A stretch of 64,000 nt of DNA from contig NC_083599.1 of NCBI RefSeq assembly GCF_020882245.1, positions 53,656,748 through 53,720,747 on the forward strand. Direction: 5' to 3'. Below, one piece after another: positions 13,243 through 25,000 of the stretch (its first letter is position 1; every line of letters starts with the position of its first letter). The stretch is from Rhopalosiphum padi (taxonomy: Eukaryota; Arthropoda; Insecta; Hemiptera; Aphididae). Under the pieces are notes generated by a model. The model was not told where the DNA came from. It saw nothing but the letters and a program-made list of their open reading frames with translations, and searched no databases. A program made the position numbers and the translations under genes.

Positions 13243-13291
<49 letters not shown>
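13211..13291. repeat. (TAA)n microsatellite
   Basis: About 80 bp of near-perfect ATA/TAA trinucleotide repeats, pure towards the right end. Confidence 0.95.
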
Positions 13292-13292
<1 letters not shown>

Positions 13293-13299
13293 TAATTAT

Positions 13300-15425
13300 T
13301 ATATATGTATGATTGGGTTATACCTACCGGTATTGTTTCGTTTCGTCCTGTCGACGAAAGAGTTCTCGAAATGGAAAGTCTTAATGGGTAGTGAGATTAT
13401 TTATGTTGACATTTTAGTTGAAAAAAATTTCACGCGAATACAAAACTAATAATGATGATAATCTACGATGGCGCATTAAAAAACTAAACACACGTATGAA
13501 GGGGACACGAATTGGCTAGAATTACGTATGAACCATACGCCGTATGGTAGTGTTACGCAATACATGTACATGAGCGGGTGAGTGAGTGGTGGTGACCCGA
13601 ACGTTTCCAACGAAAATACACGACTATAAAATACACGACGACAACAATAATAATGATTTTGTGGCTGTGTCAACTCATTTCCGTAGCTTGTGATAACGAA
13701 TGTCTTACGCAGGTATTGGGACACTCACTATTGATCGGATTCAAGTGTACCAACGTGCAACGCCGGCGCCGTAGTACACAGTCATCATATAACCCAGAAG
13801 GGATTAAGGACAAACTCACCCCTCTAGAAACTTTCAACAAATTCTGAGGAACCAATACCAAGCGTGATTTATGAAGGGGTCCAAGAGGAACCGTAAAATT
13901 GGTGCGGGGTTATCATATCTGTGACGTAGGCAATAGACAGCTATTGAGTTGTTATAAAGTTATCATACAGACCACAGAGTAATACATCAAAATATCAAAT
14001 ACTTTGTTGTTTTTAAGCTTTCAGCTTTAAAGTATTTGATACAATTTAATCGTCCACATTGTTCACAACACAATATTGATTCATTTGGATTATATCAAAT
14101 AAAATAAACGGCGTATTAAAATTATAAAACAAGTAACAATTAATAACGCTTTTAGTTTCAATACCCAAAATTCAGGGGGTTGCCCTGACTATGCCACTAA
14201 TAGTTGAAGTTGTTCAAATCAGTAAATGTTATTGGTAGTATACTTTATGAGTACCAATGAGCACTTTCTAGATTATTGAGGCTCAACTGTACTATTATAT
14301 ATAATTAAATATTCATGACATAGTTTGTGTTCATTTACATTTACAATTCAATGATTAATTAATATAGGTAAATATAAATTTGTTATTAACAGTTTAATAT
14401 TTAGAAACATTAAAGCATCTTATAAACTATACTCTGTAAGAGTAAGCATAATTATTATTTAATTTACTCATAACTTGTTTTTGACTATTAACTATTAAGT
14501 AATAATCAAGGTAATAATTAAGTATGAATTATAATTTATCTTGAGTTATTATATGTATCTTTTACTTTTTAGATATATGCCAAATAAATTAATTGTTTGG
14601 GCTTAACTCAGACAAACTCAGTGGGCACATATTTTGTTAAAAATAAAATCAATTAAAAATTAAAGTGTTTAGTTAAAGGTTATAAAACTATATTAATTAG
14701 AATACACTGTGGTAATATACTAATATGGACTCATTTCAAAAAAGAATAAAAAAAAATTAAAAGGGAAAAAACTAAAATTAGTAAAGAAGATAAAGATAAA
14801 CGAGATAGTAGTCAGAAATAAATTGTGACATGATTTTAGAAGGAAATCAAAGTATTAATCACCATAATATAATACACATTTCTGAAACTACCAATTCTAT
14901 AAGAAATTAAATAATTTGTCTAATTAAAAAAACTTATTAGTTTAAAAATTGATGATGTAACTAGAAAAGATCAGTCAATTATAAGAATTAATGTTCAACT
15001 TATGATAAATGAAACTTGTAAAAACATTAGTGATAGTTGAATTGTTTGAAAATATATAGCTGAAAATCTTAAGAAATATGGTTTACATTCATAACTCTTT
15101 TCTAATAATACATAAAATTTTTTATTATTTTTTATAAATTAGTCAAAATAATTAGGTAGTAAATATTTAAAAATAAAATTTTTTTGTGCTAAATAAATAA
15201 TATTTATATTTATAAAAAACATAAAATACTTTCTACTATTTTATATAATACTAAGAATATGGTGAAATGGGTTAATTTAATATCTTCTTCAATTGATATT
15301 AATGTAGATATTTTGTTAACAACAAAATGTAATTGGGAAAGTTTGAAAAATAATATATTTTACATTTTAATAATTTTATAAAGCTCATTATATTTTAATT
15401 GTAATATATTCTAATTCTATAGCTT
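13300..15425. other. No gene recognised; short CpG-richer patch at 13300-13900
   Basis: 13300-13900 has more C and G than its surroundings and short open frames on both strands, none of which I recognise. One plus-strand frame at 13653 (MILWLCQLISVACDNECLTQ then GTATTG) resembles a signal-peptide exon, but no partner exon was found. 14700-15100 contains possible remnants of an unidentified coding sequence. The rest is AT-rich. Confidence 0.3.
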
Positions 15426-15760
15426 TTAGTTAAATGGTTTAATGGTCATAAATTTCATCTTAATACATTTTTAAATAATAATATAGGAAGGTGGACATGC
15501 ACAAAACTAATGTGTAAATAATATTTTCAACTAAATCTAAACTAAAACGAATTTTTTTTAGTGTTTTAATTGACGAACATAAAAAAGATGACAAAAAAAT
15601 CTCGACAAAAATTAAGTAATAAATTAAAAATAATAATAATTAAAATATAAAAATCTCAAAACGATCTGTATGAAAAGCCATGTATGATTTTACGAATCTA
15701 GGACAAAAACGACAAATGCATTTAACTTTAAATAAGTCAATTGTTAAATTAAATAAATAA
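15426..15760 (+). pseudogene. Highly decayed FLYWCH/MULE transposase N-terminus
   Basis: The plus strand encodes GHKFHLNTFLNNNIGRWTCT then LMCK and a stop. This matches the spacing of the FLYWCH finger in the MULE at 3845-5919 (RFHKILNNNVRRWNCTNKKC). About 100 bases later, pieces resembling DLYEKPC match the DEICERP segment that follows the finger there. Stops and frame changes are frequent. Only the finger and a little following sequence are recognisable. Confidence 0.5.
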
Positions 15761-16010
15761 ATAATAATAAAAATAAATTATAGATATCATCAATTATATC
15801 TAACCATTGCTATTAAAAAATTTGTTTCATCTCTTTCCCCACCTTAATATTCTTCACATATTTTGAGTTTATTTTTTAATTCGGCATATATATATATATA
15901 TATTTGTTTCGTAATATACCCAGTGAATTTTGCGCTAATTTTCATTCGTCATTTGCCACCTTCAATCGAATTTTTGTTATTAATGCCCATATAAAAGTAT
16001 GACAATGGTC

Positions 16011-16699
16011 CAGTGTCGGTCTGGCCCACCCGGCTACCCGGCGATCGCCGGGGGCCCTTCGATATTTTTCAATATTAGGGGCCCATAGCCAATCGTAATC
16101 GTAATAAAAAATATGCATGTGTTTAAAATTCTGATCGGGTACAACTCTAATAAATATATAAACATTGAACATAGATAAATGGTAATTATTGGGGTCTAGT
16201 GATAAGGATAAACGCAGTATTTAGCTTGATTACTTGTCTACGGGATAAATTCTTTTTGAACTTACAACCGAAACGGGCTTATTCAATACACTGTATATAG
16301 CATTAAAATATGTTCTTATACTTCCATGCACACGAGTTAAGTGTGAACGAGTGTTTTCAAAACTAAAAATTTTAAAAACCAGACTTAGATTTTCATTAAG
16401 CCAGCAATATTTGGATCCTTTAACTTGTTTATTTATTGAAGAAGATATCATTCAATTTATAAGCAAAGATAAAGTTATTGATATATTAGGATCGTCAAGC
16501 AATGAATTAAAAAAATTACTTTTTTAATAATTTAATAATTTAATTATTATGTATTTTATTATTAATTATGTATAAAATAATCTTAATATTTTATTAAATT
16601 ACAGTTAATTTTTTTTTCGTTTAAATTAAAATTAAGTTTGTAGGGGGCCCATTCGAAATTAGTTAACCAGGGGCCCAGTCATGAGCCAGACCGACACTG
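16011..16699 (+). mobile_element. hAT element nested in a MULE transposase
   Basis: Inverted termini CAGTGTCGGTCTGGCCCA and TGAGCCAGACCGACACTG flank 689 bp. The flanking 8-mers CAATGGTC (16003-16010) and CAATGGCC (16700-16707) agree at seven of eight positions. GC-rich subterminal GGGGGCCC motifs occur near both ends. It carries the C-terminal end of a hAT transposase on the plus strand, so it is an internally deleted derivative. Confidence 0.88.
16252..16527 (+). pseudogene. hAT transposase C-terminal dimerisation region
   Basis: The open frame after a stop at 16249-16251 reads ILFELTTETGLFNTLYIALK, then TRVKCERVFSKLKILKTRLR and QYLDPLTCLFIEED, ending at TAA 16525-16527. The CERxFSxLKxxKTRLR block is the hallmark of the hAT dimerisation domain, in the variety found in TTF/ZMYM-finger hAT proteins of animals. 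The N-terminal zinc finger and catalytic core are absent, so this is only the last ~90 residues of the protein, carried inside a 689 bp deleted element. Confidence 0.85.
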
Positions 16700-17180
16700 C
16701 AATGGCCTACTAAATTTGAGAATCGATGGTTCCACCCTTCTGTTTGGTTATTGGTCCGATCACCATTATTTCATGTATTACTATGAACATTCCAAATGTG
16801 AGGTGGAAATAATGATGGACAATCCCGTAAACATATAGAATTCTCTTGTGATGAATTAATTCGTCTAAATGTTCCAGTTGCATAAGTATTATCAAAATAT
16901 TCTAAGATCGGTGAAGCATTTTCAGGCATTATAATTTTCAAATGCCTCATTCCTTCAGCTTAAATCACACACGGTCACGGGTAAAAATGCTAATGTATCC
17001 AACTGTCGGCAAAATAAAGAAAATTCTTCATCTAATCTGTAATAATTTTCTAATCCCATTTTTTGAATGTGACTATGTGTTGCTTGGGCAAGATGATAAA
17101 AGCAATCATTCACTTCTACGAGCTCGCCTAATACTGTTTTTATTACATTTATAGCTGCTTTTACAAAATCAATGCGTTTA

Positions 17181-17500
17181 CACGTGAGCACGAGCATGGT
17201 CGAGCTGAAGTGAGCGCGAGCAAAACATGAGCATTGTGTAAACACTATAGATGAGCCAGCCGGAGCCGCTCAGCAGGCTCAGATTTGTTCACAATAATTA
17301 AATTCAGTAGACAGTTATTCATTACCGACTTAAACATTGTGTGAACTCCAGTATTTTTGTACTCATTTACTGATCAGTTTTACATTAAAATGGCTAATAA
17401 CGAACTAATAAAAAGGCGTACAATCATCGCAAGTGCAACATTTATAATTTTGAATTCTCTTATCAAAAAAAAACAAAAACTTAAACAAAAAAGACGTTGT
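17181..17500 (+). mobile_element. PIF/Harbinger-like 5' fragment
   Basis: A CG-containing segment beginning near GCGTTTACACGTGAGCACGA leads into an ATG at 17390 that encodes MANNELIKRRTIIASATFII then KKKQKLKQKRR. This resembles the basic N-terminus of insect Harbinger (HARBI1-like) transposases. After about 38 codons the sequence switches abruptly into antisense piggyBac sequence, so the rest of the gene is gone. Family assignment is by resemblance only. Confidence 0.5.
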
Positions 17501-18198
17501 TTTATAGTAGAGCGGCCTTTGAATTTTACCATTGACTCATCAATTGTAAGATTTTGAGTAAGATTTTTGGATTTTAGAAAACATTCACTTAATTTATCAA
17601 TCACAGTCCTAAGCTTGTATAATTTGTCAAAACTGGGTGATCTACGTTTTGGTTCTAATGAACTATCGTTGCAATGGAGATTAGACAAAAACCACCCAAA
17701 TCTATTGACTGTCATTTGCTTAGATATAAAAGGGTCATTCAAGTCTGGTCCTGTACTCCAGTAATCTCTATATGATGGTAGCCTTTTTATCCCCATTAAA
17801 ATGTTTAAACCTAAAAAAGTTTTCAACTCTTGTTTAGTAGCTGGTGTGTATGGTTTTTGAGCTTGCTGGGCATATAAATTAGTTTGAAATAAAATTAATC
17901 AACAAAGTCAACAAGACTATCTGGAAACATTTCTTGAAATAGATTTTAAGGCGTTTTAGGTTCCAATGAGAGTATATGAGGTTCTAAATTTGATTCTGAC
18001 AAAAACACTGGATTTGTAAAGACTTCTGTATTTTTATCCCACTGTAGTTCTTCAAATATATTATATTCATCATTATGAACAAGTAAATCATTATGTGTAT
18101 TATACTGATTAGAAATAACATGAGATAAACGTTGAGAGATATTAGCATGTTTTACATTTTTTTTTGCATTTAGGTGTTAATTTGTTAAACTTAGACAT
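17501..18198 (-). pseudogene. piggyBac-type transposase N-terminal relic
   Basis: The minus strand from ATG 18198 (MSKFNKLTPKCKKKCK) soon shifts frame. It passes through an acidic leader and EMFPDSLVDFVID, then a long open stretch (17826-17501) with FLGLNILMGIKRLPSYRDYW, RFGWFLSNLHCND, PSFDKLYKLRTVIDKLSE and TIDESMVKFKGRSTIKQ. These are the conserved blocks of the piggyBac (DDE_Tnp_1_7) transposase, including the DESMVKFKGR segment with a catalytic Asp. The coding match ends exactly where Harbinger-like sequence begins. About half the usual ~550-residue protein remains. Confidence 0.85.
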
Positions 18199-18472
18199 GA
18201 TAAAATTTTAAATAATACAAACGTCAGATCACTGTACTGTAACAGGATTGAAATTATACTAAATTAGTTAAAACTATTTCTTGACGATTTTATGATAAAT
18301 AATAATAATAACCGATCATAATTCACTGGACAATTATATGAAAACATATTTATTTTCATAATATAAATGGCATATATTTATAGTTTTTATAAATAGTAAT
18401 AATACTATGGTTATAGTGAAATTTAAATTTATTATTTTAATTATTATTTATTGTATTAGTTTTGCTTATTGT

Positions 18473-18600
18473 CAGTGGCGGCTCGTACGTAGGTAGGTGC
18501 GCAGGTGCAAGTGCACTACATGCGATTTTATCAAAATAATATATATTTTTTTTAGAACAATCGTTATAAACTGTTCATTAAGAATATCGGGGTGCTAAAA
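18473..18600. mobile_element. Possible single terminus of a hAT element
   Basis: CAGTGGCGGCTCGTACG at 18473 resembles a common hAT terminus of animals. No matching inverted end was found nearby, so the element would be truncated. Confidence 0.35.
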
Positions 18601-18779
18601 AAAGAACTATTCAAAAATATTTTTCGGTAAAGAACCACGACTATATTGTGACCATATATTGCTCCTAAAGTCCTAAATTAAAAAAGATATGCAATATGCA
18701 CATACTAATCGGTGCGCAACACATAGCCTATACAAGCTAAGGGATTTTCATATCGTCAACAGTTGTTGATAGTCATGGA

Positions 18780-19020
18780 GTTCATAATTAATGACCATAG
18801 ATTTGAGAACCGTCTTCAAAAAAACGATGCTGAACACGTTCAATATGAATTATGTCACAGACTAGGTACTTCTTATGGACTTTATCACAGACACATACTC
18901 TACAATTTATCTGACTAGAGAAATGTATAATATGAACAGACATCATCCGGACATAACTTACCCCGCATGTCATAATATAATAAATCCTAAAGCTCGCAAC
19001 GCTTTGCTTTCTATCCAATC
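18780..19020 (-). pseudogene. LINE reverse-transcriptase C-terminal fragment
   Basis: A minus-strand 76-codon frame ends in DIIHIERVQHRFFEDGS. The IERVQ(R/H)RF motif occurs in the region after the RT domain of many insect Jockey/CR1-type LINEs. It begins MDRKQSVASFRIYYIM, resembling the KALRALGFI part of the same region. It covers the same protein segment as the neighbouring fragment at 19180-19630, so it is a separate insertion or duplication. Confidence 0.5.
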
Positions 19021-19179
19021 AGTTATGTGATGCATGCATATCGGAGTAAAAATAATCCTTAATTTCGTTTATTCACTGTAATATCACATTCTCAATGGAA
19101 TAGTCATAACGAAGAATGAAATAAATTCTTACATTATATCATTATTATTTTAATTAATCTTACATTTATTAATTTCCAG

Positions 19180-20600
19180 TTCAAGACCAAGAAAAAACCT
19201 TAAGTACGTCGGCAGAACTGTTAATGAAGTTCCAAAATAACTTCAAGTTAATATCCTCTCTTCTATCGGTCAACATTAAAAAACCGAGCTCGCGAAGAAC
19301 TAGTGAATAGTCATGAAACGGGTAGATCCCTCATATTCACCACATGGCCGACACAGAATGGAACGCGATTTTGTCTCGACTCGATCGATGATTGTAGAGT
19401 CGGGGATAGTGTGAGAATCTCACAAGACTGAATCATACTCAAGCAGAGATCGTACTAAGGAACAATAAAGAGCCTTCAGCGAAAAAGTAAGCTTAAAGTA
19501 GGACAATATTCGCTTTATAAACTCAAGTGTCTTATACGCTTTACAGCTTATTAATTGGATGTGATAGTAAAAACTAAGTCCAGTGAATAGCAGAACTCCT
19601 GAGTCTATTTAATGACTTTTCGATGTAATATTAATGTTGATTGAGTAAGTGTGGCTAATTAAGGTACGAGATTTGGAAAAAGACATGGACTGGCATTTAT
19701 TAATGCTTAAGTTGTAGGTGTCGGGTATTTAAAATAACAAAACAAATCGCTTTTGTAGATTGTGGGCACTTAATTAAGATAACCAAGAGAACTTTATATA
19801 GTAAAAACCATATAGTGTGGCTGTTGTAAAAAAGCTACTAACTGTCCGACGGCGGTTGTTGCAGGTCGACGGTTGCAATCTCGCTGACATAGAAAAAAAA
19901 GTCACGGCCGTCGCGATAACAACCGTGACAAATTTAAGAAAAATAGATTTAAATCAATTAGTTAAGGTTAGGTTAGGTTAGAAAAAAAGAGAGTAATATG
20001 AGAAAAACAAAAATTAAATTAAATAAATCTAAATTTGTATTTTAATTACCCGCAGACATAAGCATATTTGCAGGAGTACATGACTCCAAATGTTATAATT
20101 TCTGAGTGATTGGCTTTGTAAAAAACATAATAATCATGAGAGACATCAATTTTTGAGACCTGGATTAGAGTAAAATATGGAAACCCATTTCAAACGTTGA
20201 ATGGTAAAGATCACAAGAAACTGCAACTGCGGTAGATTTAAAGATTTGAAAAGCATTATTGTAAAAAAAAATTAAGCAACTTACCTGAATGATCGAGTTA
20301 AAAGAAAACAAGAAAAGAAAGAAATTAAAAGAATACAAATTATTTAGGTAGACAGTGACTGACGGTAGAGAAACAAGATAGACTAGACATGTCATTATAC
20401 TAAAAGAATTCGCGACGATTGAAATCACCACAGATAATTAAAGAGAAATCGCTGTTATTAGAGAGAACTAATTGGACTGATGCTATAAAAGACACATAAA
20501 CAATAACAGGAGTATCTATGAGGAATGTAAACAAAACCTATAATTTATTGTTTTCTATTAATTGAATTTTTTACAAATAATTGTTCAACATTATTAACAG
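19180..20600 (-). mobile_element. Jockey/CR1-type LINE relic (endonuclease and RT pieces)
   Basis: On the minus strand, 20600-20417 contains TPVIVYVSFIASV followed by SLIICGDFN at 20444-20417; GDFN is the signature of the LINE AP-type endonuclease. 19630-19300 contains the end of the RT: LISCKAYKTLEFIKRILSYF, then LYCSLVRSLLEYDSVL and a DRVETKS stretch equivalent to the IERVQ motif. Further left, FWNFINSSADVL matches the typical C-terminal tail. Only about 800 bp separate endonuclease and RT end, so most of the RT domain has been deleted. Multiple frame breaks. Confidence 0.7.
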
Positions 20601-22070
20601 TGGTATTTAATATAGAGGAAGGAATACTTTACGAACGGCAATAAGCGCATCACAACCTCTGCTGGGATTGCTGGTAAATGTATTCCTGTCACATTTAAAA
20701 GTAATGTAGTTTGATTTACCGAGTTCCAAATCACTAATACTAGTACACAACCCTATTTCAAACCGGACTAACAAATATATTTATAGTTCAATATAACAAT
20801 AATACAATTGAAAGTACTAAGCTTAGATCTTAGACCACAGTTTTGGTAGATTCCTAAATAAACTTGATCACAGGTGGAGGTTTCTCATTTTTTTATGGTA
20901 GTTTGATGGCCTTCGAAATCCCATTGGTGTTCACAACTATGAGATCGGATTCTCCGCCAACCTGTCTACGTTTCGGATCAGCATAAGCAACATGGAATAG
21001 GTTACGTTTCCATTTAGTTTTATTACTGATGATGTTTATGTATTAAGGAAACAAACAAGCCAGACTTTCGGCACGTTGGACAACATATTGTAGTACTCGA
21101 GTAACATCTTCACTAAAGTTGAAAATAACTTTGGCGGGACATGTACCAGAAACTACCCCACCCAGCACCCACCCTTAATAATTTATAATAAACTGGCTGG
21201 GAAACATTCAGTGATAAAAATAGCTCAGATAATTTTATTTAATCAGCAGAGAGTAGGGAGTACTAGTATGGACATCTGAAGTACAAAGTTTTAAAGAATA
21301 TTGTGTGAATGGACTTAGAATCACTACCATACAAAGACGCAATACACGTCATGGTAATAGGAGACATTGTGGTCTATGGACCATATAAATGGGGCCTAAG
21401 GGTAGAGACAACTCGAATGTGATTTCACAGAGGTCTCATAAGCACCATCATATCATTTATTTGTGTACACATTTTGTTGCAAAACACATTTCAAATAAAC
21501 ATTAAACATATTTTAACACTACAACTGTTTAATTATTTTGATAATACGTTACATCATTGTTTTTCATTAGGTACCTACAACAATAATTAGGTATTATTAC
21601 AGGTTTGATACAGAAAACATAATATTGTCTACTTCATAAAAAAAGTACAGGATTATTTTCAATTGTCATAAATTAAATTGTCTTACTTAAAAAAAATTAA
21701 TTGTATTCTTAAATTGCTATTATAAATTATCAAAACATTAGCCATTATATCATTTTATTAAAAATAACATACAGACACACAGTTTATACACCAAAAATCC
21801 CCGTAAAAAAATTAAAAACTAGAAGAAATAAAAATCGTTATTAATTTATATAATTAAAAAAACATATAAAAAACGAAATAAAGTTCCTTTGTAGGAATGA
21901 GGAAAGGGACCGGTTAATTTTTCAATCCTAAATGGGAATGAACAAAGTTCCTTTTTTCGAGGTGAGCTAATTATTTTTTTTTAGGAACTTTCCAAGCACT
22001 ATCTTAAATAAATTTCTACAATGTTAAAATACACTATAGTATAGAACTATACAACTAAATCCATTTATGC
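20601..22070. other. No gene recognised
   Basis: 20880-21430 is less AT-rich than its surroundings and may be an old repeat, but I see no conserved protein in six frames. 21430-22070 is AT-rich and includes the likely 3' untranslated region of the RBR ligase gene on the minus strand. Confidence 0.3.
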
Positions 22071-25000
22071 TTAATGGCAATATTTACAGTCAATGTGGCA
22101 TTTTCTTCCGGGTGGTATGCCACATTTACATCCTGCTGTAGTATCTCCTTTTCCCTGAAACAAATAGTTTGTAGTTTGTATATTATAATCCAAGTATAAA
22201 GGCAAAATAATAGCAATAACATTATCATATATTTACAACATTAAAAAACCCTTATTGGTTTTGATTATAGTTAGGGACAGGATTTAGGTATAAGTATAAA
22301 AAATTTATGTAAGTAAATATGGACATATAAATATATAATTTATAAAATATATGCTAAGAGCATCATTAGTATTTGAAAAAAAATTTCAATTTTAATATAA
22401 GTACCTACTACCTACTACACATTTAAGGAAAACACGTTATTTATTTTTCATATAACTATGAAAATTGTGAATACAAAATTAAAAAATTATATAATTATCG
22501 GAAAACTTTAATATTGGATATTTTTTTACTCAAATGATGTGTTGCATTGAATAATTATAATTTATTTTAAATAATTAAATGCTTAATGTCTCGATGTATT
22601 GTTAAAACAGCTAAACAATCGCTCCACTAATGTAATTGAAACATAATATTTGAAGCGCGTAATATCTGAGGCGATAATTCTAAAGTTTTAGAAAGATGTC
22701 TATTATCTGCCAATTGATTTGACATTGTAGATTGTTAAAATTTAAAAGCTTGGGTTTTCTGTAACAGCACTAACAGCATGCATTTTCTTTTTACGATATC
22801 GCCTATTTGTGTACTTACTTAGGAATTTTATTTTGACTATCACTGAAATTATATAATGTATGAGGTATAAATAAAATATAATAAACATTCACGTGGTTAC
22901 ATTTTAGTGTTATATATAATATATTATTGCGTATTGTTTGTGTATTTTAGTATACTTGAATTAATAGTGCATTAGTGTACCTATTTGGTACTGAGTTGGT
23001 AGGTTATACAATACAATTTTAACTGCTAAAAACAATATACTTACAAAAATATATCTTATTAGTTTATTACCCTTTTTTTTCATTTTTCAAATCATTATTT
23101 TTGTAAATTGAGCCATTAAAAATTAAAGTCTAAACAGCTATAATTTTTTGTTTCCTTTTTTATATGTAAAAACTTTTGGTTAGCATATAACAGGGATGGC
23201 AAATCCATGGCTCGCGTGTCCGAGGTGGTACGCGAAAAGATTTTAATATTTAAATGCCATATAAGAACCAAAAATTAAGACTCCTTACCTACACATAACA
23301 TAAGGTGAAACTAATTGTAAAATTTAGGTCCTTCAATATATCTACTGTGATTCTTATCAAAATACAATTCATGTTATCTATTCATATTTCATAGATATTT
23401 ACACGAACAAAAAAGTCTATCGCTTCGCTGGTTTTTATTCGAACATAAATGTTAAAAGGACATCAAATACTAAATCGTTACCTAACTATTTTGACATATT
23501 TATTTATCATAATTATTAATTTTAAAATTATTCATGTTTTAATTTGAACTTACTTTAGGTCCCCATCTTGGACCTTTAGTCGCCCAGCAAATCTCCATAA
23601 AACATACCGCACATTTAATCCAATCGCACCCCTGCTGCTTTGATAGAACTGTACTACATCCTGGACATAGCATAGCATCTCCGCGTTCGATGAGATTCTT
23701 AAAGTTAAACAAATTCACATAAATTAATATTTTTAAACATACCTAGGTAGATTAAATGGATTTACCTCAAGCGTGCCATCACCCTCATTTTGTTCAATTA
23801 ACTTTTTACATCCTCTCCCTTGTGTGTGAATTGACTGAAATAATTAAATATGTAAATAATATTTTATATTACCTATTGCCAAATAAAAGTTTAAAAGTGT
23901 TTGCAATTTATGAGTAAGTATATTTTTATAAAGTAGTGAGTATTGCCAACAGTTAAATAACAAAAATATAACATTGAATGGAAACGTCGAATAGAATCAA
24001 AAATATTATTACATTAAAATATCCGTTTAAACAATTTAACTGATTATTATAGTAATAATGTATGAAATACGTTTTTAAAATATTGCATTAAAAAAAAAAA
24101 AAAAAATAGAAAATAATAAATTATACAAACATTTAAATGTGCCAGCATATAACTATGCTTATAAGTATTTATTTATTTCAAATTATTACAGGCGGAGCCC
24201 AATAACAAATTACATACCTATAATATTAAATTGAAGTAAATACGCTACAGTCTACACTTTAATTAGTAGGTTAAGCGAGAAAAGTATTATAGTTATAGTT
24301 ACCTACATAAAAACAGAACTATTTATAGCATATATTGAGGGCAATATATTTGGGCAAATAACTATTCTTTTTATACATTTTCAAGCATGTAGGTAATTAG
24401 GGCCTAATTGCGGATGAAATAATAAAAACCATACGAGTTGCGGATGTGCAGAGCTAGCTACATAAGATGACATGAATTGTGGATACAAATATTTCATTCA
24501 TCATTCATGATCCATAGGACAAGCTACCAATTAAATTTTACGGAATTGATAGGTTTAATTAAGAATATAACTTTCTTATGAAAAAGCAATCGTAATCTGG
24601 TAAAATTCTCAGTAGTTCAGCACATAGATAATGAAAAAAAAAATTATTTTAATTAAAAAATAACATTATATTGTCATTACTCATTTAAATAATAATTAAA
24701 CTTTTGTGACCAAAATGTTCGATAAACGGGTAGAATAAATTCATATTTTTAATAATTTCAACGCACAGAAAATTGTCAATACTAAACGATATCAAACAAT
24801 AAAAGTACTTATATTAACTCCATATCCGAGGCATTATAGTATGTCTTAATCAAAATTATGTCCGCGACACTACAACTATGTCAAATACAATGACCTGGGG
24901 AATTTAGTTAACAACTAGTATATGCAGCCAATTTTTTTAATGGCAGCTCGTATTCTCATAATGCTAAACTTGGTCGACTTGTTCAATACTTACACCACAT

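Larger units (their letters stand above)
15930..17180 (-). pseudogene. MULE transposase C-terminal relic, interrupted by a hAT element
   Basis: On the minus strand, 17180-16955 reads KAAINVIKTVLGE, then CFYHLAQATHSHIQKMGLEN, LFCRQLDTLAFLPV: the region after the second catalytic Asp in MULE transposases. 16940-16708 continues with EYFDNTYATGTFRRINS and FPPHIWNVHSNT, a stop, then NNGDRTNNQTEGWN. The coding sequence then stops dead at the hAT insertion (16011-16699) and resumes on its far side, 16010-15942, with HCHTFIWALITKIRLKVAND. Removing the hAT and one duplicate restores the expected family reading FSNLVGHCHTFIW across the junction. At least one stop and some frame changes show the MULE itself is dead. 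The left part of the gene is replaced by Harbinger-like sequence. Confidence 0.8.

Noticed and set aside
13653..13712. MILWLCQLISVACDNECLTQ followed by GTATTG, like a signal-peptide exon
   Set aside because: The donor is weak and no downstream partner exon could be found; similar short frames occur by chance.
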